Origin: Sisyra terminalis
Taxonomy: Eukaryota > Arthropoda > Insecta > Neuroptera > Sisyridae
Reading direction: 5' to 3'
Length of the DNA: 64,000 nt
Assembly (NCBI GenBank): GCA_958496175.1
Contig: OY292279.1
Location: 22,940,001 to 23,004,000 of the forward strand
Both the position numbers and the translations under genes were made by a program. The notes under the pieces are model-generated. The model saw only the letters and a list, made by a program, of their open reading frames with translations. It did not search any database and had not been told where the DNA came from. Below are positions 37,242-48,360 of the stretch, one piece after another. The first letter of the stretch is position 1; each line of letters begins with the position of its first letter.

Positions 37242-40200
37242 TTATGTATGTTTAAAAACTCATGAATAAGTTTGATATTTTTATAATTTTGTGTATGCAA
37301 ATGGGTTTTAATATGTTCCCTATTCTTATAAGTTTGAATCTAAATATGTAAAATAAAATATATATTTTAGAAACGCACTTAAATTATTATAAGCTACTAT
37401 AAGTAGGAGTATTAATACTAATTAATTAAAATGTTGGAATAATACTGATTTTAATTAATTTTTGTCATTCAATTTTAGATGATACGAGGTTAACTAGGTT
37501 CTCTAGTAAAATATACAAGTACTAAATTATAAAAGATATTTTTTTATATTCCGGCATCCATAACCGACTTCTGTATCAAATTTATTAACTTATTATCCTG
37601 CTACGCATAAAGAAATATAACTTTAATAAGTCGCCAACATAACAGGTTTTGATCTAATTATGGAAAAAATAATTGCTTAAAACTTCTAATGACTTCTTAA
37701 ATAATCATCCTGAACTTATAATATCTTTGAAATTATATGCTTTAGGAATGAAGCACTATTTTTTTTTCTACTTAACTTAGTGACTTCAATTTGTATAGTC
37801 AGGAAAAAGAGAATGTTTTATGAGAAGATAATTTACTTATCAAAGGTGTTTAACATTTCAAGAATTTAAACATAAGTGCTCCTTTATTTCAGTAATTTTA
37901 ATATGTTCATTACACTACGCAATTCTAAAACATACCTTAACAATATTTGCTTTGTTTAGCGAAGCCACTAATGCATCTGTTAATTACACAATATAACCAA
38001 CTAAACTATGCTATCGTTTCAAACAATTATTGTTTCAAGCTCAATTCAGTCGAACTGAACATTAGGTGTTGAGGTAAAGTTAACAACTTTGACTCATTAC
38101 AATATTAATTAATATGCTGTTTTATAAAGTACGATATTTTTGATCTTAGTATTTAGCACTAATTGGAACTTATAAATCGACCATTTTGTGAAGTAACGAA
38201 GAACTCTAAAAGCTCTACGATAATAACGTTATGATAGTAAATTGCAAGATTCTTCAATAAATCTCAAAAGTGATTTTTATATGATCTTTCAAATGGATGG
38301 GTAAGAATATTGAAAAGCCTTTGTCGGATGTAGCGTAGGAGAAATATGCAAAGTGTATTTTTTAAAATTTATTTCATCGTTGGAAATGTCGTCTATACGA
38401 GCACCAAATTCACAATAGTACGTTGACGCTAATTCAAAATTGACATAGTAATAATTTCAGTCTCCATTAGTGCCATTTTATAAATGCAAACTTTATGGGA
38501 ATGAAATGAAACATTTAACGGTTATAGTCATTAATAATTCAAGCATAAAACTATTCGAATCAAAAAGTTAGCCATGAAGCTAAAAAGTTCACTTTTTTAC
38601 TAGTTTCAACCGGTTAGTCTAGGAAAAGTTAACTATCAAAACCACAATGTCGATGACTCAACTTTGAATATCTTTATTCATTTAGTTTTGATATATTTCA
38701 GCAGGAAAGAAATAATTTAATAATTCATCGGAAAAACGATGCCAAACAAAATACTAAAATGTAGTTTTTGAGTAAATTATTTTATCTAACTAAATTAAAA
38801 TCAATTTTATTTTCACTGATAATTTAGAAATAATATTTTATTTTTATCACGTTTTATGTTTGCTTAAATATTAATTCAATTTGGTAAGTGGAGGACATTT
38901 TCCTCGTCAAAATGTCAAATCTTGAAAATTCGATGGGAAGTTGGTTTTGATTGAAATCATTATATTAATATTTTATTTAAAAAAGTATATATATAAAAAA
39001 ACTTTTGAAAATGAATTTCTGGAAATACTGTTGGATTTATAATGAAATGTCAAGTGGATTAAAGTTTTACAATTGGTTTTACAATGAACTGGTAAACAGT
39101 AACAACTTGTTTATTGAATAAATTGTTGAAATAAATTGAAATTTTTCAGAATAAGAAATTAAAAAAAAATAAACCATACAAAAGAAAAATGGATAAAATT
39201 GAGTTTCACATTTATTTGTGCATGATGTATTATTTCTTTACTTTTATATTTTATTCGATAGTACGAGGAACTTCTTACATCTGGAATATTATAAAATAGT
39301 GATCTTTAAGAAAATCAGAAAAAAAAATTTGAAAGTTTTACATTTGTTCAAAAAAAGTTGACAACAAAATGATTTCAAAATAAATTCTTCTTCACCCATT
39401 TTTCTACAAGACTTTTTCCCCAAAACTCTTTTCCCAAATTACTTTTTTTCGAATAATGCTATCATTTATTTTTATCAATTTCACATAAATCATGAAAATA
39501 TCTTAAATCAATATCCCAATGTCTTCCCGAGTGTAATTCGTTGAGGACATTTTTAATTCTCTGGGGTCAAGAGGCTCTGCCATCTTTGATATAAATTTAG
39601 ATTCATTCAATTGTTCTGCTATCCATTAAGTATTTAATAACTTAAGGGTAACTGGAAGGTAATGTATGTTTTTTTAATATACAATTAAAACACTAAATTT
39701 CGTAACTTTTGATATTAAATCGTCTATTAAAGAATCATCGTTTTGACATCTAGTGTCCAAATTTTTAATACCAAATTAGTAAAATTCAATTGATTGCTAA
39801 GTAAAAAATTAAAAATTACATTTTGAACATCTCTTAAGCTCTCAATTGTTTTACCGCTCAGAAAATGTTTTAATGATTAAAATAATTATAAATCCTATGA
39901 AGTTACTTTGGTTGAATAGAGTGGGTACGGTAATGTTACCCCCCTCAATTTATTGTTTTTTTTCAGGACTTTTCTTCTATAGAGGAGTCTTGCATTAGTG
40001 TGTTGCAACTTAGAATTTTCTCTATTAACGGTTCTTGAGCATTTAAGGTACTTATATTCCATGATGGAAATGGAATACATGTGGTTCTTTATTGTTTTTT
40101 TTTTTCATTCTCGTTGAATATTATTGATGCTTTTCTTTTACGATCTTCCTGTTTCTGGTTCCTTGCGAGTATTTTTGTTTTTTTCTTATTCATCTACAAG

Positions 40201-40261
40201 TTAAATTTATTACTTAAAATATATTTTATTGATTTTAATTATTTTTTGTTGTTTATTACCA
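37242..40261. other. No gene seen
   Basis: About 3 kb of AT-rich sequence with no open frame or repeat that I can support. Likely intronic or intergenic. Confidence 0.5.
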
Positions 40262-40390
40262 CTTCAAAGTTAACGTGGTCTTTAACGACTCTAGGGTTAA
40301 TAACAATCTGTAATCCAGAACTATCGAAAATTTTCTCGGTACGAGGATCGAACCCAGTTTTGGAGTGGTCCTACTAGTTATTCTCAACCG
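40262..40390 (-). mobile_element. tRNA-derived SINE, copy 2
   Basis: The B box GGTTCGATCCT at 40344-40354 is exact. The upstream A-box half is degenerate. The shared body 'ttaaccctagagtcgttaaa' parallels 'ttgaccctaaagtctcttaa' of copy 1. The tRNA 5' end is decayed. Confidence 0.65.
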
Positions 40391-40679
40391 CAGGTTCAAA
40401 CTTTACTGGCCCAAACAACAAATATTTTTTAATAAATGCTTTTGATTTATTTTTTTAGTAGTTATAGAAGTGATTTTTTTTATTATTTTCTGTGATTTTT
40501 GTTGAAGGTTTAATATAAGTATATTAATTAATTATTATAATATTATACTTCTACATTTTAATATAATTTTAAGGAAATAATAATAAAAATGTTACATTTA
40601 ACATTGATAAATATTTTTTTTATTTCCGAGTCACTATTAATTAATGAATAATAATATGTCTTATGACTCAATTTCTTCT

Positions 40680-40728
40680 TCAATACGACGCTTTTCATCA
40701 GTTTTTGGCTCTCATCATCAGGCAATGA
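40680..40728 (-). ncRNA. Hammerhead-ribozyme-like motif in PLE 3' repeat
   Basis: Minus strand, PLE sense. The stem I strand UCAUUGC (40722-40728) is followed by an exact CUGAUGA core (40715-40721), a weak stem II with an AAAAA-containing loop, a GAAA box (40693-40696), a very short stem III, GUC (40687-40689), then the other stem I strand GUAUUGA (40680-40686). Stem I pairs at 6 of 7 positions. Stem II is poorly paired in this copy and has an extra base before it, so catalytic activity is doubtful. Confidence 0.5.
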
Positions 40729-40959
40729 TTATTTTGTCAGTTGTAAACAAATTTTAAATAGGTTGTTTGTTTTATATTATTTGTCGTTTAGGATATTATT
40801 TGGATCTAGTTTGTGTGCTTTGTATATTTCATATTCATCGAGGATGTTCATATGTGGTCCTTTCTTGCATATATTAGTGGCTTAAAATTTGTTTCAAAAT
40901 TTAAGCATTGATGATTTTCATCATAAAGATGTTTTGTAAAATTTGAAGTTGATGTTGAA

Positions 40960-42170
40960 GTGGGTTTCTTGAGTGTATGTTCCTAATATCTTGTTCCGAA
41001 AGATCTACCAGTTTAGCCAATGTAGAATTTTTCACAGGAACCACATTTAATTTTCTATATTCCGGTTTTGTTTTTCGTTGTTATTTGGTTATTCTCCAAT
41101 GGCTTAAGAATTTTCATCATATTGTTGTTTGTTGAAAATGCGATATTGATGTTATTTTTCTTTAGAAAGTCGGTGATTGAAAAATTAAATATATTATTGA
41201 AGCTTGATTTAATATATTTTTTGTTTTCTTTTGGTGGAATTGGAAGTATGGTTTTTTTAAAAAATTTCGATATTATTTTGTCTACGATTGAATTGTTGTA
41301 TTGGTTAGTAATGACTATATGTTTAATTATCTTAATTTCTTCGAACTTTGGTACTAAGAGATCTGTACACTATGTAGACTAATAAAAGCTGCCATTTTTT
41401 GGTTTCTTGGCTGAAATAACGTATTATGGATGATTGTGTCCATAGTTGTCGGTTTTTTATTCATTTTTATAACAAATTTCCATTTTCATTGGTGATTAAT
41501 GTGTCTAAAAAGTTGATTATTTCATTTAGTTCGTGTTCTTAAGTGAATTTTATTTTCTGGTTAATTTTGTTCAGATCGAATACCATATTGTCAATCTGTT
41601 GGGTAGTTCTATTCAATAATATTAATGTATCGTCTACATATCTTCCATAATATATTATTTTATTTTTCTAGGTATTGTTCATAATATATTTATTTTCAAA
41701 GTGATTCATATAAATGTCGGCTAGTAGTCCTGATAAAGGCGAACCCATGGTCAAGCCTTCCTTTTAGTGACAAAATTTTTGATTGAAAGAGAAATAGTTT
41801 TGTTGTGAGATGGTGGTTAACAAGTTCATTAAGTCGTTAATTACCATATAGTTATGTATTTTTGATGTCATTAGATTATATTCCACAATTTAGATTGTTT
41901 CTTCAACTGGGACACTTGTGTATAAATTGTCAATAACAAGTGGTACCATTTTGATGCTCTGTGGTAGTTTTAGGCTTTTAGTATTATTCATAAATTCATA
42001 TGTGTTTTTTAATGAATATTTTTTTTAATATGATGCCTGATTTGATGGTTTGTACTAATTTTTTGACTAACCAATATCCAGGAGCAGTGTGTAATCCACT
42101 ACCGGTCGGATTGGCATATTTATTTTATGGATTTTAGGTAAGCCGTGAAGTATTGAAGCTTACGGATTTT
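40960..42170 (-). pseudogene. PLE reverse transcriptase plus GIY-YIG endonuclease remnant
   Basis: Reading the minus strand downward across frames: LHGLPKIHKINMPIRPVV near 42110-42150; DNLYTSVPVEETI near 41920; QNYFSFNQKF...KEGLTMGSPLSGLLADIY at 41700-41800; the catalytic RYVDD at 41629-41643; EHELNEIINFLDTLI near 41520; KKPTTMDTIIHNT at 41421-41460. It ends with the endonuclease zinc-knuckle and GIY-YIG-like block KCGSCEKFYIG at 41018-41047, then TGRSF and EHT near 40980-41015. These are hallmarks of the Penelope clade, whose RT is related to telomerase and is fused to a GIY-YIG nuclease. Many stops and frameshifts: inactive. A GLPKIHK start indicates that the N-terminus is missing. Confidence 0.85.
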
Positions 42171-42347
42171 TGAAAATTCGTTTCCAAAAAAATAGTCATT
42201 TTCATTTATGGTCTTGTTGAAATTTTTTCAGTTACTTTGTTGATCTTAATATCTTGTTTATTTTTTGTTGTAATTTCAGCTTTTTTTCTTTCGAATTTGG
42301 GCCATATTCATATTCTATATGAAATTTATTTACAACTGACAAAATAA

Positions 42348-42396
42348 TCATTATCTTATGATGACAGCCAAAAACTGTTGAAACGTGTCGTAGTGA
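42348..42396 (+). ncRNA. Hammerhead-ribozyme-like motif in opposite PLE repeat
   Basis: Plus strand, antisense to the RT. Stem I strands UCAUUAU (42348-42354) and GUAGUGA (42390-42396) pair at all 7 positions including two G-U. The core reads CUUAUGA (42355-42361), one change from CUGAUGA. Stem II is GACAG/CUGUU, followed by GAAA at 42380-42383, short stem III and GUC at 42387-42389. The core substitution probably inactivates it. Confidence 0.5.
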
Positions 42397-42539
42397 AGAA
42401 GAAATTGAGTCATAAAACATATATTATTATTCATTAAAAATCTTACAATTAACTTATGTAAAATATCACTGATGCGTTTTTTTACTAATTTTATTTGTCC
42501 ACGGGCTAAAAAAGGTTGAGAAATGCTGACCTTGATCAC

Positions 42540-42640
42540 TCGATCACCAGTAAACTACGACTTTATTTTCTATTATTATAACAAAGTCATCTACGTATCT
42601 GAACATATCAATCTTTTCCCCGTGCATCCCCTCTTATTCC
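42540..42640 (-). pseudogene. Second reverse-transcriptase scrap (YVDD)
   Basis: Minus strand encodes KIDMFRYVDDFVIIIENK around 42555-42615, then a stop. In an adjacent upstream frame EIQIGIRGDARGKD may be a frameshifted continuation. The F(R)YVDDF pattern fits a Penelope-like or related RT. It lies outside the inverted repeats of the PLE, so it is probably a different insertion. Too short for a firm family call. Confidence 0.35.
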
Positions 42641-43379
42641 AATTTGAATCTCTATTCTTGTCTTATTTATTTTTTCTTAAACCATGTAAATTATAAAAGA
42701 ATTCATTGATTTTTTTTCAATCTGAAACACTAGCTATGCGTGGTACCTTTCGCATTTGGTAACCTTTTTTCCTGCCACTCTATTGTATGTTTTAAAAACG
42801 TGTTAAAATTGCTTTGATATACTTTAGTTATTGTAATTTGTGATCATTATACAATTTGAAAAACTATAAAAAACTACGAGGAAAAGTAAAAACCGATTGA
42901 AAAACTTTACTATTGTGTTGTCATAAAGAATTTTCTTTATTTATAAATAAGAAAAGTTAGGATACATATTTATCTTCTAGTTTGTGACCAATAAAATTCG
43001 TTTTATTATTTATTTACCACTTGAGAATGGACACGATAAATATTTTCTGGTCAGTAAATTTCAAAAGAGGAATTATAAGCTTTATGAAAAAGCTCGAACG
43101 TCCAAACGACAACGAACTTATATATTATCAGATAATAGAATAAATAAATAATAAAATTATTTTCGTTTCGTAAAATCTAATAAATTTTTAATGTTTTTTA
43201 TTATTTGACATGTCATAAAATTGAAATCTTCTGTTGACTTTTATTTTTGATCGTACCATGGGAATTGTTCGGAACTTTTTTGACATACAAAAAGTACAAT
43301 GAAGTAGTCGTTAGTTTTTCTTTTTTTTCGTACCTTTTTTCATATTTCACAAGTGGTTTATTTTTTAATTAAGCCACAC
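42641..43379. other. No gene seen
   Basis: AT-rich sequence leading into the CpG-richer island. Confidence 0.45.
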
Positions 43380-43786
43380 ATAAGTATGCGGGGTGTTCGA
43401 TTTGTCGTTTTTGGATCGTGGATGTGCGGAAAAAGACGTCGAATCGTACAGCGCGACGCCGCTTATCAGAGCTTTGGTTCGTGGGGGATGAAAGCGTCGC
43501 TCAAGTTGCAGTTGAATTCGAACTTCGGAAAGCTTCACTACTCCAATTCGAATTACAGTGTTACGCGCGACGCCGGTAGAACTTTTACAAACTTTTCATT
43601 GTTGTAAAACGGGAACTTTTTGTGTTGATATGGAATAATTTTGGGAAAAATGTAATTTTTAATTTTGTTGTCGGTAGCGATACAGACTTTTGTAGTCCAT
43701 TATGGGCTATTTTTGGTTCTCGATTTTTATTAGATATTTATTGGTTCGTGGATTCATTTGTGGAAATATATTGGCCCAATCTCGTA
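43380..43786 (+). other. CpG-richer island with splice donor; possible first exon/promoter
   Basis: In a window that is otherwise very AT-rich, 43385-43575 holds many CpG steps ('gacgtcgaatcgtacagcg', 'cgcgacgccg' twice, near 43451 and 43568). An 84-residue frame (43353-43607) covers it but resembles no domain I know. Downstream, 'cccaatctcgtaagtattt' near 43776-43794 contains a consensus GTAAGT donor. This could be a non-coding first exon of the plus-strand Ig gene whose exon lies at 56379, or a GC-rich repeat fragment. The evidence is circumstantial. Confidence 0.25.
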
Positions 43787-46700
43787 AGTATTTCGTTATT
43801 TATTTTTTTTTTGTAATACTTGAAAAAAATATTTATATAATAAAAAAAAAGACAATATTTTTTTGCAATTTTAGTCGTTTAAAGTATCCAAAATTAATCA
43901 GTAACAATCCTATTAAGCTCCAATGAACTTCTTATATATTTCGAATTCTGAGGCTGACCAGCATCGTCAGCAGCTTTGCACTTCTTACACAAACGTTTTA
44001 ACCCGAAATCACAGTCCGAATCTACCAAAATGCTGACCACTACACATGAAATGCAATACCGTGCAAAAATCACGTTCACGCTTTTATTTTTATACAAAAA
44101 AAAAATAAGTTTCCACCCTCTCGTTTAGCAATAATATCTAAGCGTGTAAATTTTCCATTCCCGTTTTAATTTTCTTTTGTTTTCACGTGAAAATTTTTAA
44201 TAAACTTTCTGCACCAAAAAAAATTCTTATGACTTAATTTAAAACATTATATTTTACGTTTATATACTAAAAACATAGTTTAATAGAGGGGTAAAATGTA
44301 TCCGGAACTAGGCAACTATTACCTTAAACGTCAACAGCTGTTTCCAAGTTTTGAGTCTGGAATGATAAATTAAGGGTGTTACCTTCCCTGCTTCCCTGTT
44401 CCAACGCATCATTTTCAAACTAAGCCTTCCACTCGCAAATTTTAAATTATTCCCCCAATTATTTTTTTTATATATTTCTTCTTAAGTGAAAATATATGTA
44501 AATTAATCTCTTTAATTTTTCACATAAAAATAAATGGAAAGTAACTCATCATTTAAGTAACGCGTATATTTTACAAAATTTTACGAATATTATTTTCCAA
44601 TTAAAACTTTGTAACTTTTATGTGAAAAAGAGAAACGTTTGCGTGAAATATAAGACGTGAAATTTGTATGTTCGTTTTTCTTTTGGTTGGTTGAGTAACT
44701 TTTCGTATTAGAAACAAGCAAAGAAAGGGTAACTATAGATGAACGAGTTTAACGACAAATGATGAGAATACTAATTGCTTGGCCATTTATTGCAACGATG
44801 AAGAGGTTACATATCGTCCGACGTAACGTTTTTCAACACTAAATCACCCAACCACCCTTGAAGTGCCACCCTTCCTAAACCAACTAAATCTTCACCTAAA
44901 CAATATGTTTTTCATCTCCCATCCCGATGGAAGTTTGACTTGGTTGCTTCTTAACAAATCAGTGTGTTCCAGTTTGTATAAACAATAAAGAACAAAGTTT
45001 ACGTCCCCTAAAGAATGTAAAACTCAATATTCCACTTCCCATACCATTTTAATTTTCAATTTATCCATTTACAGTCTTCATATATATTTGTACATATTTA
45101 CACAATATGCTACAATTTAACTATCTCACATTCCAAACTCGTCTTTTATATTACAAGGAACTAAACCAAAGTTTTGTGTCAATTTGTTCTGCTTCTTGTT
45201 CTTGAAAACTTATTCTCACATACAATATTCGTACTCAAAAATTTACTTTTCCTTTAGCGTTATTTATAAAAGTTTAAAATTAACATATGAAAAGAATATA
45301 TTTTTTATTTCACCTTAATAACAAGTCCCGGTAATATTATTCGTTTCACATATTTTTTTTCTCCAAATATAACCAACCTTGAAAAATACGCCTCCATTAG
45401 AAAGCTCTAAATATAGACACTTAAAATTTTAAATTTCCCTCTAAAAATTTATATTATAGAAAATAATGAAATAAGTGACGTGAATAAAGTGAAACATTGA
45501 ATTAAATATTCATTAAGAAAGCCAAATTTGTATACGGAATAAAAATTGGAAATAAAGTTTTTCATTGTACGGAAAAGGTATTTTTTTGCGTACACTTGTA
45601 TTCGATGAAAAATGATTTCTCAATAAAAATATGTCTATTCAACAACATAAAAATTTCATTTGCATGCAGAGTGTGGAGGGAAAAGTTTTTCGAATGGCAT
45701 TTTTAACAAGAGATTGAAAAAAATTGAATTATTAAAAAGGAAAATCAGATTGATGTTGAGATATTCAATTGAAATATGTATATGATTTTTTCTTTTATAA
45801 ATTGAAATGCTATGATAATTAATGAGATTTTGAATCTTATGACGAAAAAAACTTCGTTCATTTTTTACAGGAATATCAAAGACAAATTCAATTTGAAAGA
45901 CATTAATTCAACGAAGGAATCATTATTTTTCAAAAATATTTTCTTAAATTTATGTATATCTACATAGGCAATTAGTTGTGTACCGGTAAGAAATAAACGT
46001 TTTAGATTGGACTAGCTTAATGATATTTCTTTGTTCAAAGATCAAAATTTCAAGAATTTTAATTATGTTTCATGTCAGTAATAAATCATCGAGACAGTTC
46101 CCATTCAGGTAATCTGAATCCACATTTCCTTAAATTATTTATTTCCAAAACAATCATGGAATTAATACATTTTCAAATAATGTTTGTTTCCAAAAAACAA
46201 ACTTAAAAATAACAACTGCGTTAGTATAGTAAATTTTAGGTACACGAAAAAAATTACACAATAATACTATCGTAATCTAGAACCAGACTTTTATTGCCTT
46301 ATTCTTTATAATAATAAATTTAAAAAATTCTATTTGCATTTGAATTTTTATGTTAGGACATCGTAATTATAGCAATAGTTTTCTGTAAACAGTATTTCAG
46401 AGTTTAATTTTTTTTATTGTTATCTTTTGTGAGTGCAAACGAATATACATATACTAACAAAAGAGACATAACTACTATTACCTTCTTTACTCACTGGCTT
46501 TTCAACGAATATATGCATACTAGTGGCTCTCTTTGACTATGTATGAGCTTATACATGAACTAGTTCTATAAGCGTGCTGAAGCTAGTTGAAGCGTCTACT
46601 TATTAGCAATAGTTATCACAAATAAATCAATAAGAAATCCCCACCAAACGTTTTAAATATTTTAAAGTAGCAGTGATACGGAAAAAATTTTTTAGTTCAT

Positions 46701-46804
46701 GCAAGAAGTTGATGTAAATATTTATATTACAATTTAACTGTCATGAATAATTTTGAATGAATTTTTAAACCTTTATACAAAATATTTCTTAAGTTATTAT
46801 TCAC
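43787..46804. other. No gene seen
   Basis: Mostly unique AT-rich sequence. 44300-45200 is slightly less AT-rich and unrecognised. Confidence 0.45.
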
Positions 46805-46842
46805 AAATTCCAAAAGTGTAGTACTAGCTTGTTGATGGACGT
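46805..46842. repeat. Family C terminus, isolated
   Basis: Reads 'aattccaaaagtgtagtact', then 'agcttgttgatggacgt', matching the inward-facing right TIR of 10703-11345. No partner TIR is identified to its left within about 1 kb. Confidence 0.5.
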
Positions 46843-47454
46843 GGAACTTAAAAATGTAAGAATAGCAGCGTAAATATTTTTTATATGTTTGCAATTATTT
46901 CTTAAGAATTATTAATTCTAGAAAGCTCTATCGTCTTCGATTATTTGATTTGATGAAAAGCTTTGAAGATTTAGTGAAAATTCAATGATTTCTAATAATT
47001 CTTACATCTAATTCTTACATTTGAATTACCTGATATGATGTTATGGTCTCGACAAGCTAAGCTTTATTATATTTTCAGTCCTTAAGATTCATTAGAACAG
47101 TAAAAATTAGCATTTCCGTTTTTTTTTGCAAATCTAATTGTAAATTATAAAACTACGCAATACATGTAATGATTAAGGCTACCTTTCAAAATTTAAAAAA
47201 GCATGTTTTCTATCGCTCGTTCTTTACTTTAGATTAACTAAAGTAAAGAGTAAATTACCTTGGTGTAACGTCACCTAAACTGCAACATTTTGAAAACTGC
47301 GTTATAATGAATGCCCTTTAAAAAAAAATACTTTTGATTTTTATCTTAAATATAAAATATTGTCCACAAATTTAATGAAATCCACATTTTAAGCTGTAAA
47401 AAATAAGATAAAACTATTATTCACTAGCAGTTTTATATGTTATTATATGATCTC
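46843..47454. other. No gene seen
   Basis: AT-rich and unremarkable. Confidence 0.45.
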
Positions 47455-47633
47455 TAGCATTTTTCAGTTGAACTATGCTCTTTAGAGCTATATAATTGTA
47501 TTGGATATTGTTTGTACAATATATAAAATATATTGTGGTCCAATTTATGTTGTATAATTAAATATAATAATATAAAAAAATCATACCATAAATAAAAATT
47601 TGAACAGCAGTTCAAACAAAAATATTTGTGTCG

Positions 47634-47687
47634 TATTACCCAGATACGTATTTCCATTGCCATACCATCTTCCTCAGTGGTCATCAA
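47634..47687 (-). ncRNA. Hammerhead-like motif, left arm of family B foldback
   Basis: Minus strand. Stem I strand UUGAUGACCA, core CUGAGGA (47671-47677, matching CUGANGA), one A, then a decayed stem II, GAAA (47651-47654), the self-complementary AUACGUAU including the last A of GAAA, C, and the stem I partner UGGG... Core boxes are intact but stem II pairs badly in this arm. Confidence 0.45.
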
Positions 47688-47741
47688 GTAAAAATCAAGT
47701 TGCGAATCATCACAAAGCAGTCACGGAGCGATCCAAACTAC

Positions 47742-47796
47742 TTGATGACCACTGAGGAAGATTGCTTGGCAATCGAAATACGTATCTGGGCAATAC
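47742..47796 (+). ncRNA. Hammerhead-like motif, right arm of family B foldback
   Basis: Plus strand. Stem I UUGAUGACCA (47742-47751), CUGAGGA (47752-47758), one extra A, perfect 6-bp stem II GAUUGC/GCAAUC with UUG loop (47760-47774), GAAA (47775-47778), palindromic stem III AUACGUAU (47778-47785), C at 47786 as cleavage position, then UGGGCAAUAC (47787-47796). Stem I pairs as ACC/UGG, an A-G mismatch, then further pairs. A loop-less palindromic stem III would favour pairing between two RNA copies. The extra A after CUGAGGA departs from the canonical fold. Confidence 0.55.
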
Positions 47797-48220
47797 GTCA
47801 CAAATTTTTTTTTTGAACTTCTGCTCAAATTAATGTTTGTGGTATGGTTTTTATATATTATTATATTAAATTATACAACTTAAATTGAACTACAGTATAT
47901 TTTATATATTGTATAAACAGTATAACTGTTCAATGTCAGCTGAAAATATCTTATTTGATCATCGGAGCATATATATCAAATTTTCGTCGGAAAGCATATT
48001 TTAAAACTTTTTACTTATAGCATATAAAACATTAAATGAAAAAATTATTTATTTCTGATTTCCATCAAGTGCTTATATAAGCTAAAGAACAGAAAACGGC
48101 ACATATTTTTTGATCTTTAAGAAGGATAGCACCATTTCTTAACTTATTTATGAATGATTTTTTTTTTTGTAAATTTACATAAAATGAGATAATTATTGTG
48201 ATTAAAACAAAATCTTCTGT

Positions 48221-48360
48221 AAGCCTTATGGTGGTCGAATGGTCAAGATGACCACTCCAAAACTGGCAGATGTTGAGTACGATTCTTGTAGCGAGCAAAT
48301 TATCGATATTTCTTGATTACTTTAAAAACCTTAGCAGTTATAAGGCGATGATAAATAATA
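48221..48360 (+). mobile_element. tRNA-derived SINE, copy 3
   Basis: Plus strand. The A box TGGTCGAATGG at 48232-48242 fits consensus. The B-box region 'gagtacgattc' near 48275-48285 is degenerate. The body ends 'cagttataaggcgatgataa', shared with copy 1, followed by an A-rich tail at about 48363-48373. Confidence 0.75.

Larger units (their letters stand above)
40641..42436 (-). mobile_element. Penelope-like element (PLE) with terminal inverted repeats
   Basis: About 1.8 kb. Inverted repeats of ~110 bp bound it: 40641-40757 and 42328-42436 (shared 'aatgaataataatat', 'tatgactcaatttcttctt', 'attattttgtcagttgtaaa'). Between them, on the minus strand, lie a decayed Penelope-type RT and a GIY-YIG-type domain in the order usual for PLEs. 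Each inverted repeat contains a hammerhead-like motif. The coding region lacks the N-terminal part of a full-length PLE and is disrupted by stops and frameshifts. Confidence 0.8.
47455..47955. mobile_element. Foldback element, complete (family B)
   Basis: About 500 bp forming one large inverted repeat with ~240-bp arms around a ~20-base centre near 47705. Mirrored blocks include 'tacaatatataaaatata', 'cagatacgtatttc' against 'gaaatacgtatctg', and 'tcctcagtggtcatcaagt' against 'acttgatgaccactgagga'. Partial copies lie at 1926, 22744 and 49990. The open frames on both strands here are by-products of the palindrome. Each arm carries a hammerhead-like motif. Confidence 0.8.

Noticed and set aside
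41068..41382. 104-residue plus-strand frame over the PLE
   Set aside because: Antisense to the RT/endonuclease remnant; the hydrophobic sequence reflects T-rich antisense codons.
47454..47816. Opposed open frames with similar sequence (MMTTEEDG... / ...MTTEEDC...)
   Set aside because: They are the two arms of a foldback read on opposite strands, not related genes.
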